Assembly: GCA_002842345.1 (NCBI GenBank)
Contig: PHCU01000011.1
Coordinates: 1 to 45,478 of the forward strand
Reading direction: 5' to 3'
DNA length: 45,478 nucleotides
From: Betaproteobacteria bacterium HGW-Betaproteobacteria-12
GTDB taxonomy: Bacteria > Pseudomonadota > Gammaproteobacteria > Burkholderiales > Rhodocyclaceae
Positions 1 through 8,991 of this stretch are shown here, piece by piece (position 1 is the stretch's first letter; every line of letters begins with the position of its first letter). Position numbers and translations under genes: made by a program. The notes beneath the pieces are model-generated. The model searched no databases, had not been told where the DNA came from, and worked only from the letters and a program-made list of their open reading frames with translations.

Positions 1-1
1 C

Positions 2-3000
2 CGTGGCCGGCAGGATCGCCCGGCAGCCCGCCGCCAGCTCGCCCGAGCCGTCGCTGCCGCCGATATGGTCTGGGTCGATGCGCCGCATGCCACCGTCGAA
101 GCCTTGCTCGTCGACCTGCTCGGCGCCGCCGCCAAGGCCCGCCACGTCGTCTGGATCGGCGCCGAAGGCAAGCCGGGCGGTGAGCCGCTGGCCGATTATC
201 TGCGCCACGGTGGCGAGGCCAACACCCGCCACGCGCTGACCCTGGCCGCCCGCCGTCTGGCCGGCCAGACGGGCGAAAAGGCCCTGGTCGGCCTGCCGCC
301 ACCGCGCCCCTGGCCGCGCCAGGGGCTGTACCACCCGGACGCCCCCGATTTCTTCGCCGACGTCGAAGCGCTGCAGCAGTGGCGGCCGGGCGACCGGCCG
401 GCGGTGGCGATACTCGTCCATCGCCATCACTTCATCAATGGCGAGACCGCCTGGCTCGATGACTGGTTGCGCCGCTTCGCTGCCCGGGGCCTGTTTGCCT
501 ACGCGGTGTTCGGCCAGCACCTCGACGCCCGTGGCCTGCGCGAGCTGCTGGTGGCCAAGGTGGAACGCCGCGAGACGGGGACCGAAAAAGCCCACCCCGA
601 CGTGCTGGTGCTACACCAGCTGGCCTCCAAGGGGGCCGAACTGCAAGCGCTGTTCACCCGCTGGCAGGTGCCGGTGCTGTCGGCGCTGCCCTACCGGCAC
701 GGCGACACGGCCGCCTGGCAGGCCGACCCAAGCGGCCTGCGCCTGGCCGACACGCCTTTCTACCTGTTCCAGCCGGAAGCGGCGGGGGCCATCGATCCGC
801 TGATCGTCGCCAGCTATCCCGGCGAACGCCGGCCGGCCGAACTGATCGCCCGCCAGGCCGAGGCCGTCATCGCCAAGGCCGCCCGCCTGATCGCGCTGCA
901 GCGTAAGCCGAATGCCGACAAGCGCCTGGTGGCGATGGTCTACAACTACCCGGCCGGTGGCAGCAATTTTGGCGCCTCCTTCCTCAACGTGCCGCGCAGC
1001 CTGGAAAACGTCAGCGCCGCGCTGATCCATGCCGGCTACCGAACGCAGTCGCTGCCCGAGGCCGGCTGGGTGGCCAACCTGCAGCCGTTGCTGCGCGCCT
1101 ATTACAGCGGCGCCGGCCTGCGCGCGTTGCTCGCCGACGATTACGCCGCGGCGCTGCCGCTGCGTGACTACAAGGCCTGGTGGGATGCCCAGCCGGCCGC
1201 TGTGCGCCAGCGCATCGCGGCGCGCTGGGGGCAACCGGAAGCCAGTCGCTACGTGATCGACTGGCAGGGCGAGCCGGTATTCGTCATTCCCCGCCTGCAA
1301 CTCGGCAACGTCTCGGTGCTGCCGCAGCCGCCGCGCGAGGAAACCCTGCATCGCGGCCAGAACCCGTTCTCGCACAAGAGCGGCGTGCCGCTGTCGCACC
1401 ACTATCTGGCGGTCTACCTGTGGGCGCGCCAGGCCGATGCGCTGATCCATTTCGGCACGCACGGCACCCAGGAATGGGCGGGCGGCAAGGCGCGCGGCCT
1501 CGACGTGCAGGACGACGCGCTGCTGCCGCTCGGCGACGTGCCGGTGATCTACCCCTATATCGTCGACAACCTCGGCGAGGCGCTGACCGCCAAGCGGCGT
1601 GGCCGGGCGCTGCTGCTCAGCCATCGCACGCCGGTGCTGGCTACCACCGGCCTGGCGCCGGGCATGGGGGAGTTGCACGATCTGATGCACCAATGGGCCA
1701 TCGCCGACGACGGGCCGACCAAGCAGGCGGTCGGTGCCCGGCTGCTGGCGCTGATCGTCGACAACCGCCTGCATCACGACCTGAAATGGCCGGTCGAGCG
1801 CGTGCGCCAGGAGCTTGATGCCTTCCTCGACGCCCTGCATCCCTGGCTCGACCAGCTCGCCCACGGCAGCCAGCCGCGCGGCCTGGCGGTGTTCGGCGCT
1901 GCCCCGGAGCCGGCGCTGCGCCGCCAGCTGATCCTGCAGACCTTGCGCACACCGCTGCTCGATGCGCTGGGCGAGGATGTCGACGAAACCTTCCTGATGG
2001 ACTACCGGCAGATCGAAACCTCGCGCCCGATGCGCTGGCTGCAGGCGGCGCTGGTCGATGCCGAGGCGGCCAGCCGGCTCGACCTGCGGGCCGAAGCGAA
2101 CGCCAGCGCCGTACCCAACCGGGCCGGCAGCCGGGACATCGATGCCGACGCGCTGCGCGCCCTGGCCGAACGGGCGCAGGCCCTCGACCGCCTGTTTTCC
2201 GGCGACAACGAGATGCCGGCGCTGCTCGCCGCGCTCGACGGCCGCTTCATCCCGGCCGCCTATGGCGGCGATCCGATCCGCAATCCCGACAGCCTGCCGA
2301 CCGGTCGCAACCTGGTCGGCCTCGACCCCAGCCGCCTGCCGACGCAGCAGGCCTATACCGTCGCCCAGCTGATGTTCGACCAGTGGCTGGCCGACTGGCG
2401 CGAGAAACACGGCAACAAGCCGCCCGAGCGCCTGGCCCTGTCGCTGTGGGCCGGCGAAACCCTGCGCCACCAGGGCGTCATGGAAGCCCAGGCGCTGGTC
2501 GCGCTGGGCGTTCGGCCGGTCTGGGACGAGGCAGGGCGGCCGCGCGGCGTGGCGGTGATACCGGCCGGCGAACTCGGCCGGCCGCGCGTCGATGTGCTGC
2601 TCAGCGTCACCGGCTCCTACCGCGACCAGTTTCCGGCGCTGATGGCCCTGGTCGACACTGCCGTCGCCGCCGTTGCCACGGCCGAGCCGGAAGGGGCCAT
2701 TGTCCGCCACAGCCGGACGGTAGCCGGCGAACTGCGGCGCCATGGGGCAGCTAGCGCCTTGGCCGAACGCCTGGGCCGCGCCCGCGTCTTCGGCAATGCC
2801 AGCGGCGACTACGGCACCGGCATCGCCGACGCCGTCCTCGACGACCGCCTCAAGCAACGCGACGATCGCCTCGGCCAGCTTTTCCTGCAGCGCATGAGCC
2901 AGCCCTACGTCGATGGCGTGGCCCTCGCCGATGTCGCGTCGGGTCTTGCCGCGCAGGCGCTCGGCGCGCAGTTGCGGCGCACCGACGCGGCGCTGCTGTC

Positions 3001-3814
3001 GCGCAGCTCGCACCTGTACGGCATGGTCAATTCGGACGATCCCTTCCAGTATCTCGGCGGTCTCGCCGCAGCGGCGCGCACGGCCGGCCGGGCGGCGCCG
3101 CTCGAACTGTTCGTCAGCCAGTTGCAGAACGCCGACGAACCGCATGCGCAAACAGCGCAGCAGAGCATCGCCATGGAAATGCAGGCGCGCTACCTGCATC
3201 CCGGCTGGGTCGCGGCGCTGCAGAAGGAAGGCTACGCCGGCACGCTGCAGGTGCTGAAGGCGGCGCAATTCGCCTGGGGCTGGGAGAGCGTTGTCGACGA
3301 TGCGGTGCGGGCCGATCACTGGCAGGGCTTTCACGATGTCTTCGTCAAGGACAAGCACGGCCTCGGCGTGCCCGACTGGCTGCGCAGCCACCCGCAGGCC
3401 TATGCGCAGACGCTGGAACGCCTGATCCAGGCCGCCCGCCACCAGCACTGGACGCCGGATGCCGCAACCCGGCGTGAGCTGGCGACGCTGTACCGGGAGC
3501 TGACGGCGGAAGCGCCGCTGGCCCAGCCATCGCGCGCCGTCGAAGCCTGGGTGGCCAGCGAGCTGCCCGGCACGCCGGGCAAAAAGGGCAGTGGCGTAGC
3601 CCGGCTGGCGGCCGGTCAAACGGCGCAGCCGGCCAGCCCCGAGGCGACTGCCGGTGGCCAGCCAGCCGAGGCCTATCAAGCGGTGCGCGGCGAAAAGCTG
3701 GCTCGTCGCCCGGACACGGCGCCGCCCTTGCCGGCCTGGCTGGCGTTGCTGCTGTTGCTGCCGCTGGCCGGCGGTGCGTTCCGGCAGCGCGTGGCGACTA
3801 ATGGGAACCACTGA
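2..3814 (+). CDS. cobN: CobN-type cobaltochelatase large subunit, 5'-truncated by window edge
   Basis: The frame is open from base 2, so the N-terminus lies outside the window; about 1270 residues are present against roughly 1250-1400 for the family. CobN is the large subunit of the ATP-dependent chelatase that inserts cobalt into hydrogenobyrinate a,c-diamide (aerobic B12 route), and is homologous to magnesium chelatase BchH/ChlH. Visible signatures are the YNYPAGGSNFGASFLNVP block, HFGTHGTQEW followed by the PYIVDNLGEA block, and DYGTGIADAVLDD. The C-terminus has a Pro/Ala-rich linker and then a hydrophobic stretch (LALLLLLPLAGGAF) followed by Arg residues. That looks like a membrane anchor, which cytosolic CobN lacks. 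CobN paralogues with such tails are, from memory, often beside TonB-dependent B12 or metal uptake genes, so a role in corrinoid or metal uptake is possible. The CobS/CobT partners are not in the window. Confidence 0.9.
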   Translation, partial: RGRQDRPAARRQLARAVAAADMVWVDAPHATVEALLVDLLGAAAKARHVVWIGAEGKPGGEPLADYLRHGGEANTRHALTLAARRLAGQTGEKALVGLPPPRPWPRQGLYHPDAPDFFADVEALQQWRPGDRPAVAILVHRHHFINGETAWLDDWLRRFAARGLFAYAVFGQHLDARGLRELLVAKVERRETGTEKAHPDVLVLHQLASKGAELQALFTRWQVPVLSALPYRHGDTAAWQADPSGLRLADTPFYLFQPEAAGAIDPLIVASYPGERRPAELIARQAEAVIAKAARLIALQRKPNADKRLVAMVYNYPAGGSNFGASFLNVPRSLENVSAALIHAGYRTQSLPEAGWVANLQPLLRAYYSGAGLRALLADDYAAALPLRDYKAWWDAQPAAVRQRIAARWGQPEASRYVIDWQGEPVFVIPRLQLGNVSVLPQPPREETLHRGQNPFSHKSGVPLSHHYLAVYLWARQADALIHFGTHGTQEWAGGKARGLDVQDDALLPLGDVPVIYPYIVDNLGEALTAKRRGRALLLSHRTPVLATTGLAPGMGELHDLMHQWAIADDGPTKQAVGARLLALIVDNRLHHDLKWPVERVRQELDAFLDALHPWLDQLAHGSQPRGLAVFGAAPEPALRRQLILQTLRTPLLDALGEDVDETFLMDYRQIETSRPMRWLQAALVDAEAASRLDLRAEANASAVPNRAGSRDIDADALRALAERAQALDRLFSGDNEMPALLAALDGRFIPAAYGGDPIRNPDSLPTGRNLVGLDPSRLPTQQAYTVAQLMFDQWLADWREKHGNKPPERLALSLWAGETLRHQGVMEAQALVALGVRPVWDEAGRPRGVAVIPAGELGRPRVDVLLSVTGSYRDQFPALMALVDTAVAAVATAEPEGAIVRHSRTVAGELRRHGAASALAERLGRARVFGNASGDYGTGIADAVLDDRLKQRDDRLGQLFLQRMSQPYVDGVALADVASGLAAQALGAQLRRTDAALLSRSSHLYGMVNSDDPFQYLGGLAAAARTAGRAAPLELFVSQLQNADEPHAQTAQQSIAMEMQARYLHPGWVAALQKEGYAGTLQVLKAAQFAWGWESVVDDAVRADHWQGFHDVFVKDKHGLGVPDWLRSHPQAYAQTLERLIQAARHQHWTPDAATRRELATLYRELTAEAPLAQPSRAVEAWVASELPGTPGKKGSGVARLAAGQTAQPASPEATAGGQPAEAYQAVRGEKLARRPDTAPPLPAWLALLLLLPLAGGAFRQRVATNGNH

Positions 3815-3917
3815 GCAATCGCACCGTCCACCACAGACGGAAGGCGGCGACCGGGCATCCGGCCGATTCGCCAGCAGGAACAGGCATCCACCCCAAGGAC
3901 TCCAACAAGGATCTATT

Positions 3918-4520
3918 TTGACCACTTTCAGTAGTATCCCGGCCGCCGCCAGGCCGGCCGCTACCGACAGCATCGTGTTCGGCATGGGCTGTTTCTGGGG
4001 CGCCGAAAAGCGCATGGCGGCCATTCCCGGCGTGCTCGATGTCGAAAGCGGCTACGCCAACGGCGAGATCGCCGGTACCTACGAAGCGGTGCTGGCCCAC
4101 GAACGAATGCTGCAATGGGGCAAGAGCACCCGGCGCAACCATGCCGAAGTGGTCAAGGTCACCTTCGACCCGGCCCGGGTCGATGTCGAACATGTGCTGA
4201 TCCAGTTCTGGGAAAGCCACAACCCGACGCAGGGCGACCGGCAGGGCAACGATGTCGGCAGCAACTACCGCAGCGCGGTCTATACCCACGGCGACGCCCA
4301 GCAGGCCATCGCCCGGAAGACCCGCGATACCTATCAGGCGGCACTGACCGCCGCCGGCCGCGGCACGATCACCACGGAAATCGCGCCGCTGGAAAGCTAC
4401 TTCACGGCCGAGGAATACCACCAGGATTACCTGGTCAAGAACCCGAACGGTTACTGCGGCCTGGGTGGCACCGGCGTCAAATATCCGCAAGTCGAAGGCG
4501 CTGCCGCCCCGACCGCTTGA
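3918..4520 (+). CDS. msrA: Peptide methionine sulfoxide reductase MsrA
   Basis: MsrA reduces methionine-S-sulfoxide, free or in proteins, using thioredoxin. The catalytic GCFWGAEK motif puts the nucleophilic Cys at residue 25, and NPNGYCGLGGTG near the C-terminus supplies a likely resolving Cys at about residue 180. The HNPTQGDRQGNDVG substrate-pocket block is intact. The frame extends upstream without an ATG. I chose TTG at 3918 because AAGGA sits 8-12 bases before it and because the protein then has the usual length (200 aa). It follows cobN by about 100 bases on the same strand. No signal peptide is seen, so it is probably cytosolic. Confidence 0.9.
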   Translation: MTTFSSIPAAARPAATDSIVFGMGCFWGAEKRMAAIPGVLDVESGYANGEIAGTYEAVLAHERMLQWGKSTRRNHAEVVKVTFDPARVDVEHVLIQFWESHNPTQGDRQGNDVGSNYRSAVYTHGDAQQAIARKTRDTYQAALTAAGRGTITTEIAPLESYFTAEEYHQDYLVKNPNGYCGLGGTGVKYPQVEGAAAPTA

Positions 4521-4592
4521 GGATCCTCGGCTAAAGCCTAGCTTTTCATGAGCTAGCGGTCGTATTTCCTGTCCTTAATACTCGGCGGACCC

Positions 4593-7454
4593 ATGAACGT
4601 GGTCGCGATGCGCAAGGAGAGGGGGGGCATCGATCCCGCGCAGTTGCTCGCGGTGGTCGGCGCCGTGGTGCGCGAGGCGCGCCCGAACGTGGCGCCGCCG
4701 CAGGTCACGCTCGACAGCGCACTGGAGAAGGATCTCGGGCTCGACAGTCTGGCGCGCGTCGAGCTGGTGCTGCGCCTGGAACGCGAGTTCGCGGCAAGCC
4801 TGCCTGAGCAGGCGCTGGCGACCAGCGAAACGCCGCGCGACCTGCTGCGCTTTCTGCTCGGCAGCGCCGGTCAGGCGCCGCAAGCCGCCGCGCACAGCCT
4901 TGTCAGCCTGGTGCGGTCGGACGGTGTGCGCGCGCCGAACGAAAGCCAGGCGCGGACGCTGACCGAGGCGCTGGCCTACCACGTCGAGCGCCAGCCCGAC
5001 CGGCTGACGGTGTTCATGTACGAGGAGCAGCAGGAGTTTCCCCTCAGCTACCGCGCGCTGTGGGACGGCGCGCTGGGTTACGCGGCGCAGCTCGTGCAGG
5101 CCGGCCTGCAGCCCGGGCAGATGGTGGCGATCATGCTGCCGACCGGCCGGGAGTACCTGTATGCGTTCTACGGGGTGCAGCTCGCCGGCGGCGTGCCGGT
5201 GCCCCTGTACCCGCCGGCGCGGCTGAGCACCATCGAAGACCACATGACGCGTCACGTCGGCATCCTGAACAACGCCGGCGCCGTGATCATGATCACCGTG
5301 CCCGAGGCGAAGGCGCTCGCCTACCTGCTGCGCGCGCGGGTCGAATCGCTGCGCACGGTGCTGGTACCGGCCGATCTCGCTGGCAGCGGCGCGGGTTTCT
5401 CGCCGGTGCCCGGCCGACCCGGCGATATGGGATTCCTGCAGTACACCTCGGGCAGCACCGGCAGCCCCAAGGGCGTGGTGCTGTCGCACGCCAACCTGAT
5501 GGCCAATGTGCGCGCCATGGGCGCGGCGGTGAAGGCCAGTCCGGAAGACGTGTTCGTCAGCTGGCTGCCCCTGTACCACGACCTCGGGCTGATCGGCGCC
5601 AATTTCGCCGCGCTGGTGCTCGGCTTTCCCACTGTGCTGATGTCGCCGCTCGCCTTCCTGGCCCGGCCGGCCAGCTGGCTGCGCGCCATCCACCGCCACC
5701 GCGGCACGATCTCGGGCGGCCCGAACTTTGCCTTCGAACTGTGCCTGCGGCGCATCCCGGACGCGGAGATGCAGGGCATCGACCTGTCGTCCTGGCGCTT
5801 CGCCTTCAATGCCGCGGAACCGGTCAGTCCGGACACCATCGTCCAGTTCGAGCAGCGCTTTGCCCAGTACGGGCTGCGCCGGAACTGCCTGGCGCCATCC
5901 TATGGCCTCGCCGAGTCCTCGGTCGGCGTCGCGATCACCCCGCCGGGCACCGCCTGGCGCGCCGACCGGCTCGACCGCGAGCGCTTCACCCGCTCCGGGC
6001 AGGCCGTGTTCGCCGGCCCCGGCGACCTGTCGCCGCTGGTGGTGATCGGCTGCGGCACGCCGATCCCCGGCCACGACATCCGCGTGGTGGATACGGCGGG
6101 GTTCGAACTGCCCGATCGCCAGGAAGGTCTGCTGCAATTCCGCGGCCCTTCGTCCACCTCCGGCTATTACCGCAATCCGGCGGCGACGAAGACGCTGTTC
6201 GCCGGCGACTGGCTCAACACCGGCGATCGCGCCTACCTGGCGGAAGGCGTGCTGTTCATCACCGGCCGCGAGAAGGACATCATCATCCGCGGCGGTCGCA
6301 ATATCAGCCCCTACGAACTCGAGCATGCGGTGGGCGATCTGGCCGGCGTGCGCCGCGGCTGTGTCGCGGTGTTCGGCAGCACCGACGCGGCGAGCGGCAC
6401 CGAGCGCGTGGTGGTGCTGGCCGAGATGCGCGAGGGCGACGCATCACGGCACGCGGATCTCCGGTGGATGATCAATGAACTGGCGATCGGCCTGATCGGT
6501 GGGCCGGCCGACGACATCGTGCTGGCGCCGCCGGGGACGGTGCCCAAGACGTCCAGCGGCAAGATCCGCCGCGTCGCTGCGCGCCAGTACTACGAGCGCG
6601 GGCCGGCGGCCGTGCAGCCGCCAGCGGTGTGGCGCCAGTTCGCACGCCTGATGCTCGCCGGGGCGGCACCGCAGTTGCGGCGCGGGGCGCGCACGCTCGG
6701 CGGCCTGCTGTTCGCGCTGCGCGCCTACGCCGTGTTCGGCGCGCTGTTCCCGCTGGCACTGGTGGTCGCGCCGTTGGCCTCGGTGCCGGCCTGCTGGCGG
6801 GTCGGCGGTTTCGTGGCGCGCTGGTTCCTGCGCCTGTCGGGCATCCCGGTGGTCGCGCACGGGCTGGAACACCTCGATACCGGCGCGCCGGTGGTGGTCG
6901 CGGTCAACCACACCAGCTACCTCGACGCGGTCGTGCTGCTGTCGCAGCTGCGCTATCGCGGCTACGCCTTCGTCGCCAAGCGCGAGTTCCAGGACAACCC
7001 GCTGATGCGCCGGCTGCTGGCCGGCTACGGCACACGCTTCATCGAGCGCTTCGACGTGGCGAAGAGCGCCGAGCAGGCCAACGAACTGGCCGTGGCGGCG
7101 CGGCAAGGCGTGTCGCTGATCGTCTTCCCCGAGGGCACGCTGACGCGCCACACCGGCCTGCGGGCGTTTCGCACCGGCGCCTTCCAGGCGGCGGCGTCGG
7201 CCGGCATCGCCGTGGTACCGATCGCGTTGCGCGGCGTACGTTCCGTGCTGCGCGACGAAACCTGGTACTTGCGCCGCGCCCCGGTGGCGATGACGGTGGG
7301 CGCCCCGATCCGCCCCGCCGGCACGGACTGGGCCGCGGCCGTGGCGCTGCGCGAGGCGGTGCGTGCCGAGATCCTGCGTGGCTGCGGCGAGCCCGACCTG
7401 GCCGCAGCGGGAGGCGCACTCGACGAAGTGCAGGTCGGCCAGTCCCGATCGTAG
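4593..7454 (+). CDS. ACP / fatty-acyl-AMP ligase / 1-acylglycerophosphate-type acyltransferase fusion
   Basis: This 953-residue protein has three domains. Residues ~10-90 are an acyl carrier domain with the phosphopantetheine site DLGLDSLAR (Ser52). Residues ~110-680 are an adenylate-forming domain with YTSGSTGSPKGVV (~284-297), SWLPLYHDLGLIG, a GREKDIIIRGGRN block and PKTSSGKIRR. The LPLYHD and PVPLYPPAR blocks favour the fatty-acyl-AMP ligase (FAAL) group over acyl-CoA ligases. A hydrophobic stretch at ~705-745 precedes a PlsC-like acyltransferase with NHTSYLD (~772-778) and FPEGT (~844-848). Inferred action: a fatty acid is adenylated, loaded on the fused ACP and passed to a lyso-lipid or other acceptor at the membrane. 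E. coli Aas is the closest well-known functional analogue but has no fused ACP. The ATG at 4593 has only a weak ribosome site; ATG 4608 is an alternative. Substrate unknown. Confidence 0.85.
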   Translation: MNVVAMRKERGGIDPAQLLAVVGAVVREARPNVAPPQVTLDSALEKDLGLDSLARVELVLRLEREFAASLPEQALATSETPRDLLRFLLGSAGQAPQAAAHSLVSLVRSDGVRAPNESQARTLTEALAYHVERQPDRLTVFMYEEQQEFPLSYRALWDGALGYAAQLVQAGLQPGQMVAIMLPTGREYLYAFYGVQLAGGVPVPLYPPARLSTIEDHMTRHVGILNNAGAVIMITVPEAKALAYLLRARVESLRTVLVPADLAGSGAGFSPVPGRPGDMGFLQYTSGSTGSPKGVVLSHANLMANVRAMGAAVKASPEDVFVSWLPLYHDLGLIGANFAALVLGFPTVLMSPLAFLARPASWLRAIHRHRGTISGGPNFAFELCLRRIPDAEMQGIDLSSWRFAFNAAEPVSPDTIVQFEQRFAQYGLRRNCLAPSYGLAESSVGVAITPPGTAWRADRLDRERFTRSGQAVFAGPGDLSPLVVIGCGTPIPGHDIRVVDTAGFELPDRQEGLLQFRGPSSTSGYYRNPAATKTLFAGDWLNTGDRAYLAEGVLFITGREKDIIIRGGRNISPYELEHAVGDLAGVRRGCVAVFGSTDAASGTERVVVLAEMREGDASRHADLRWMINELAIGLIGGPADDIVLAPPGTVPKTSSGKIRRVAARQYYERGPAAVQPPAVWRQFARLMLAGAAPQLRRGARTLGGLLFALRAYAVFGALFPLALVVAPLASVPACWRVGGFVARWFLRLSGIPVVAHGLEHLDTGAPVVVAVNHTSYLDAVVLLSQLRYRGYAFVAKREFQDNPLMRRLLAGYGTRFIERFDVAKSAEQANELAVAARQGVSLIVFPEGTLTRHTGLRAFRTGAFQAAASAGIAVVPIALRGVRSVLRDETWYLRRAPVAMTVGAPIRPAGTDWAAAVALREAVRAEILRGCGEPDLAAAGGALDEVQVGQSRS

Positions 7455-7526
7455 GCCGGCGACAGCCCCGTGGTTCCCGGTCAAGCCGCCGGTCACAGCA
7501 GACCATCCCGCTTTCTCGGCGTTGGC

Positions 7527-7542
7527 TGTCGCAAAAGCGACA
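7527..7542 (+). promoter_or_regulatory. Candidate NifA upstream activator sequence
   Basis: The motif TGT-CGCAAAAGCG-ACA fits the NifA consensus TGT-N10-ACA exactly, and the internal bases extend the dyad (TGTCGC/GCGACA). It lies 80 bases upstream of the -24/-12 element at 7607, within the usual activator-site distance. A 6-base dyad alone could be chance; the spacing to a sigma-54 motif raises its weight. Confidence 0.6.
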
Positions 7543-7606
7543 AGCGCAGCAGCAAATCGCCCGGCCTACCGGAGCGGATGTCCGGTGTTTACCGGGATCG
7601 CCACGC

Positions 7607-7621
7607 TGGCATCGCTTTTGC
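7607..7621 (+). promoter_or_regulatory. Candidate sigma-54 (RpoN) -24/-12 promoter
   Basis: TGGCATCGCTTTTGC matches the consensus TGGCAC-N5-TTGC, with GG (7608-7609) and GC (7620-7621) exactly 12 bases apart. The predicted transcript start is near 7633, giving a leader of about 26 bases before the rhodanese ATG at 7659. Confidence 0.65.
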
Positions 7622-7658
7622 GTGGTTACCGCCATCGCGTCCAACCGTCCCGCCCGCC

Positions 7659-7997
7659 ATGCCACTTACCGAACCCCCCAGCTTTCGCTGCCTGTCCGCT
7701 GCCGAAGCCCTCGGCCTGATCCGCGACGAAACCGCGGTGACCGTCTTCGATGTCCGCGACATGGCCCATTATCAGCGCGGCCATCTCGACGGCGCCGCCC
7801 ACCTGTCCGAAGATCGCCTGCTGGCCTGGATGCGCCGCCTGGCCAAGGATGCGCCGGTGGTCATCTACTGCTACCACGGCAACGCCAGCAAGACCTACGC
7901 GCAGATGTTCGTCGATTTCCGCTACACCCGCGTCTTCAGCGTTGATGGTGGCTACGAGGCGCTGGCCGCGGTGCCGGCGGCAACGGCCGCGGCATGA
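7659..7997 (+). CDS. GlpE-like single-domain rhodanese (thiosulfate sulfurtransferase)
   Basis: Rhodaneses move sulfane sulfur from thiosulfate or persulfides to thiol acceptors. At 112 residues this is a single rhodanese domain of GlpE size. FDVRDMAHYQRGH is the CH2A-type block, and the active loop CYHGNAS places the catalytic Cys at residue 71, the same loop as E. coli GlpE. The frame is open upstream, but ATG 7659 starts the conserved domain and lies just after the predicted sigma-54 start site. The stop overlaps the next ATG by 4 bases. The NifA/RpoN-like promoter suggests sulfur supply under nitrogen-fixing conditions; this is inference. I recall a rhodanese (rhdN) in Azotobacter nif regions. 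Confidence 0.85.
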   Translation: MPLTEPPSFRCLSAAEALGLIRDETAVTVFDVRDMAHYQRGHLDGAAHLSEDRLLAWMRRLAKDAPVVIYCYHGNASKTYAQMFVDFRYTRVFSVDGGYEALAAVPAATAAA

Positions 7998-8362
7998 GTG
8001 CCGCGCACGTCGCCAGCTGGGTGCAGACGCACGCCCTGACGCCCAGCGACATCGACTGCATCACCACGGTGATGCTCAAGATCCTCGATGGCAAGTGCAA
8101 GATGGGCAGCGTCGAGAAGATCGTCATGGCCCAGCTTTACGACGCTGTGCAGCACCGTGACGGCGAGCGCTTCGGCGGCGAATACCACTGGTTGATCGCC
8201 CGTGCCCGCGCCGCTGCCGAGGAGGAGCTGAAGAACCTCCTTTACGAAAAGCGGGTGCTGGCCGAGACCATGCTGTCGCGGCCGGTGATGAAGGCCTTCA
8301 AGGCAATGCTCCGCGAAGAGGGGCTGTTCGCCGGCCTGCTCGAAGAGGAGGCAGCGGCATGA
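7994..8362 (+). CDS. Small conserved protein between rhodanese and GST, function unknown
   Basis: A 122-residue, mostly helical, charged protein with no signal peptide or membrane segment. It has two cysteines close together (IDCITTVMLKILDGKCKMG, Cys22 and Cys36) and an acidic C-terminus ending in LLEEEAAA. Its ATG overlaps the rhodanese stop (ATGA), and its own stop overlaps the GST start, so the three products are almost certainly translationally coupled. I do not recognise the family. From context it may assist sulfur or thiol chemistry. Confidence 0.8.
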   Translation: MSAAHVASWVQTHALTPSDIDCITTVMLKILDGKCKMGSVEKIVMAQLYDAVQHRDGERFGGEYHWLIARARAAAEEELKNLLYEKRVLAETMLSRPVMKAFKAMLREEGLFAGLLEEEAAA

Positions 8363-8991
8363 CCATGAAGTTCTACATGACCCCCGGCTCGTGCTCGACA
8401 GGCATCCACATCCTGCTCGAGGAATGCGGCCTGGTCTTCGAGGCCTGGCTGGTCAACCTGCTGGCCGGCGATCAGTACAAGAAGGACTATCTGGCGATCA
8501 ATCCCAAGGGCAGCGTGCCGGCGCTGGTGCTCCACGACGGCACGGCGCTGACCGAGTTCTCGGCCATCGCCTGGTGGCTGGCGCGCCGCTATCCGAAGCG
8601 AAAACTGCTGCCGGAAAGCCTGGCCGACGAAGTGCAGGTGCTCAGCGTGCTGAATTACGCCGTGCACACCCTGCATACCCAGGGCTTCGCCCGCATCTTC
8701 ACCACCGAGCGCTTCGCCCCGAGCAGTTGCGACCATGAATCGGTCAAGGCCCAGGGCCGGCAGATCGTCGACCAGGGCTTCGCCATCGTCGATCGCCAGC
8801 TGGCCGGCCGCGACTTCGTCGTCGATCACTTCACCATCGCCGACGCGGCGCTGTTCTACGTCGAGTTCTGGGCCGAGCGCATCGGCATCCCGCTGCCGGA
8901 CAACTGCGCCGCCCACTACCGCCGCCTGCTGACCCGGCCGGCGGTGCGCCAGGTGCTGGCCGAAGAGGGCTACGCCTCGGCGTTGCGTTAG
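8359..8991 (+). CDS. Glutathione S-transferase-like protein
   Basis: This 210-residue protein has an N-terminal thioredoxin-like domain beginning MKFYMTPGSCSTGIHILLEE, with NPKGSVPAL and the cis-Pro region before TEFSAIAWWLARR, then an all-helical C-terminal GST domain containing the FTIADAALFY N-capping block. Ser/Cys at the PGSCS position suggests a beta-class-like or Ser-type active site. It overlaps the upstream gene by 4 bases; ATG 8365 is an alternative start. As third gene of the putative NifA/RpoN operon it may protect oxygen- or thiol-sensitive metalloenzymes, but its substrate cannot be read from sequence. Confidence 0.85.
   Translation: MTMKFYMTPGSCSTGIHILLEECGLVFEAWLVNLLAGDQYKKDYLAINPKGSVPALVLHDGTALTEFSAIAWWLARRYPKRKLLPESLADEVQVLSVLNYAVHTLHTQGFARIFTTERFAPSSCDHESVKAQGRQIVDQGFAIVDRQLAGRDFVVDHFTIADAALFYVEFWAERIGIPLPDNCAAHYRRLLTRPAVRQVLAEEGYASALR

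Noticed and set aside
611-4024. An 1137-codon open frame on the minus strand opposite cobN and msrA
   Set aside because: Shadow of high-GC coding; the product is low-complexity Arg/Gln/Ala with no domain, while the plus strand has clear family motifs.
4538-4556. CTAGCT/AGCTAG hairpin after msrA
   Set aside because: Six-base stem with no T-tract; too weak to call a terminator.
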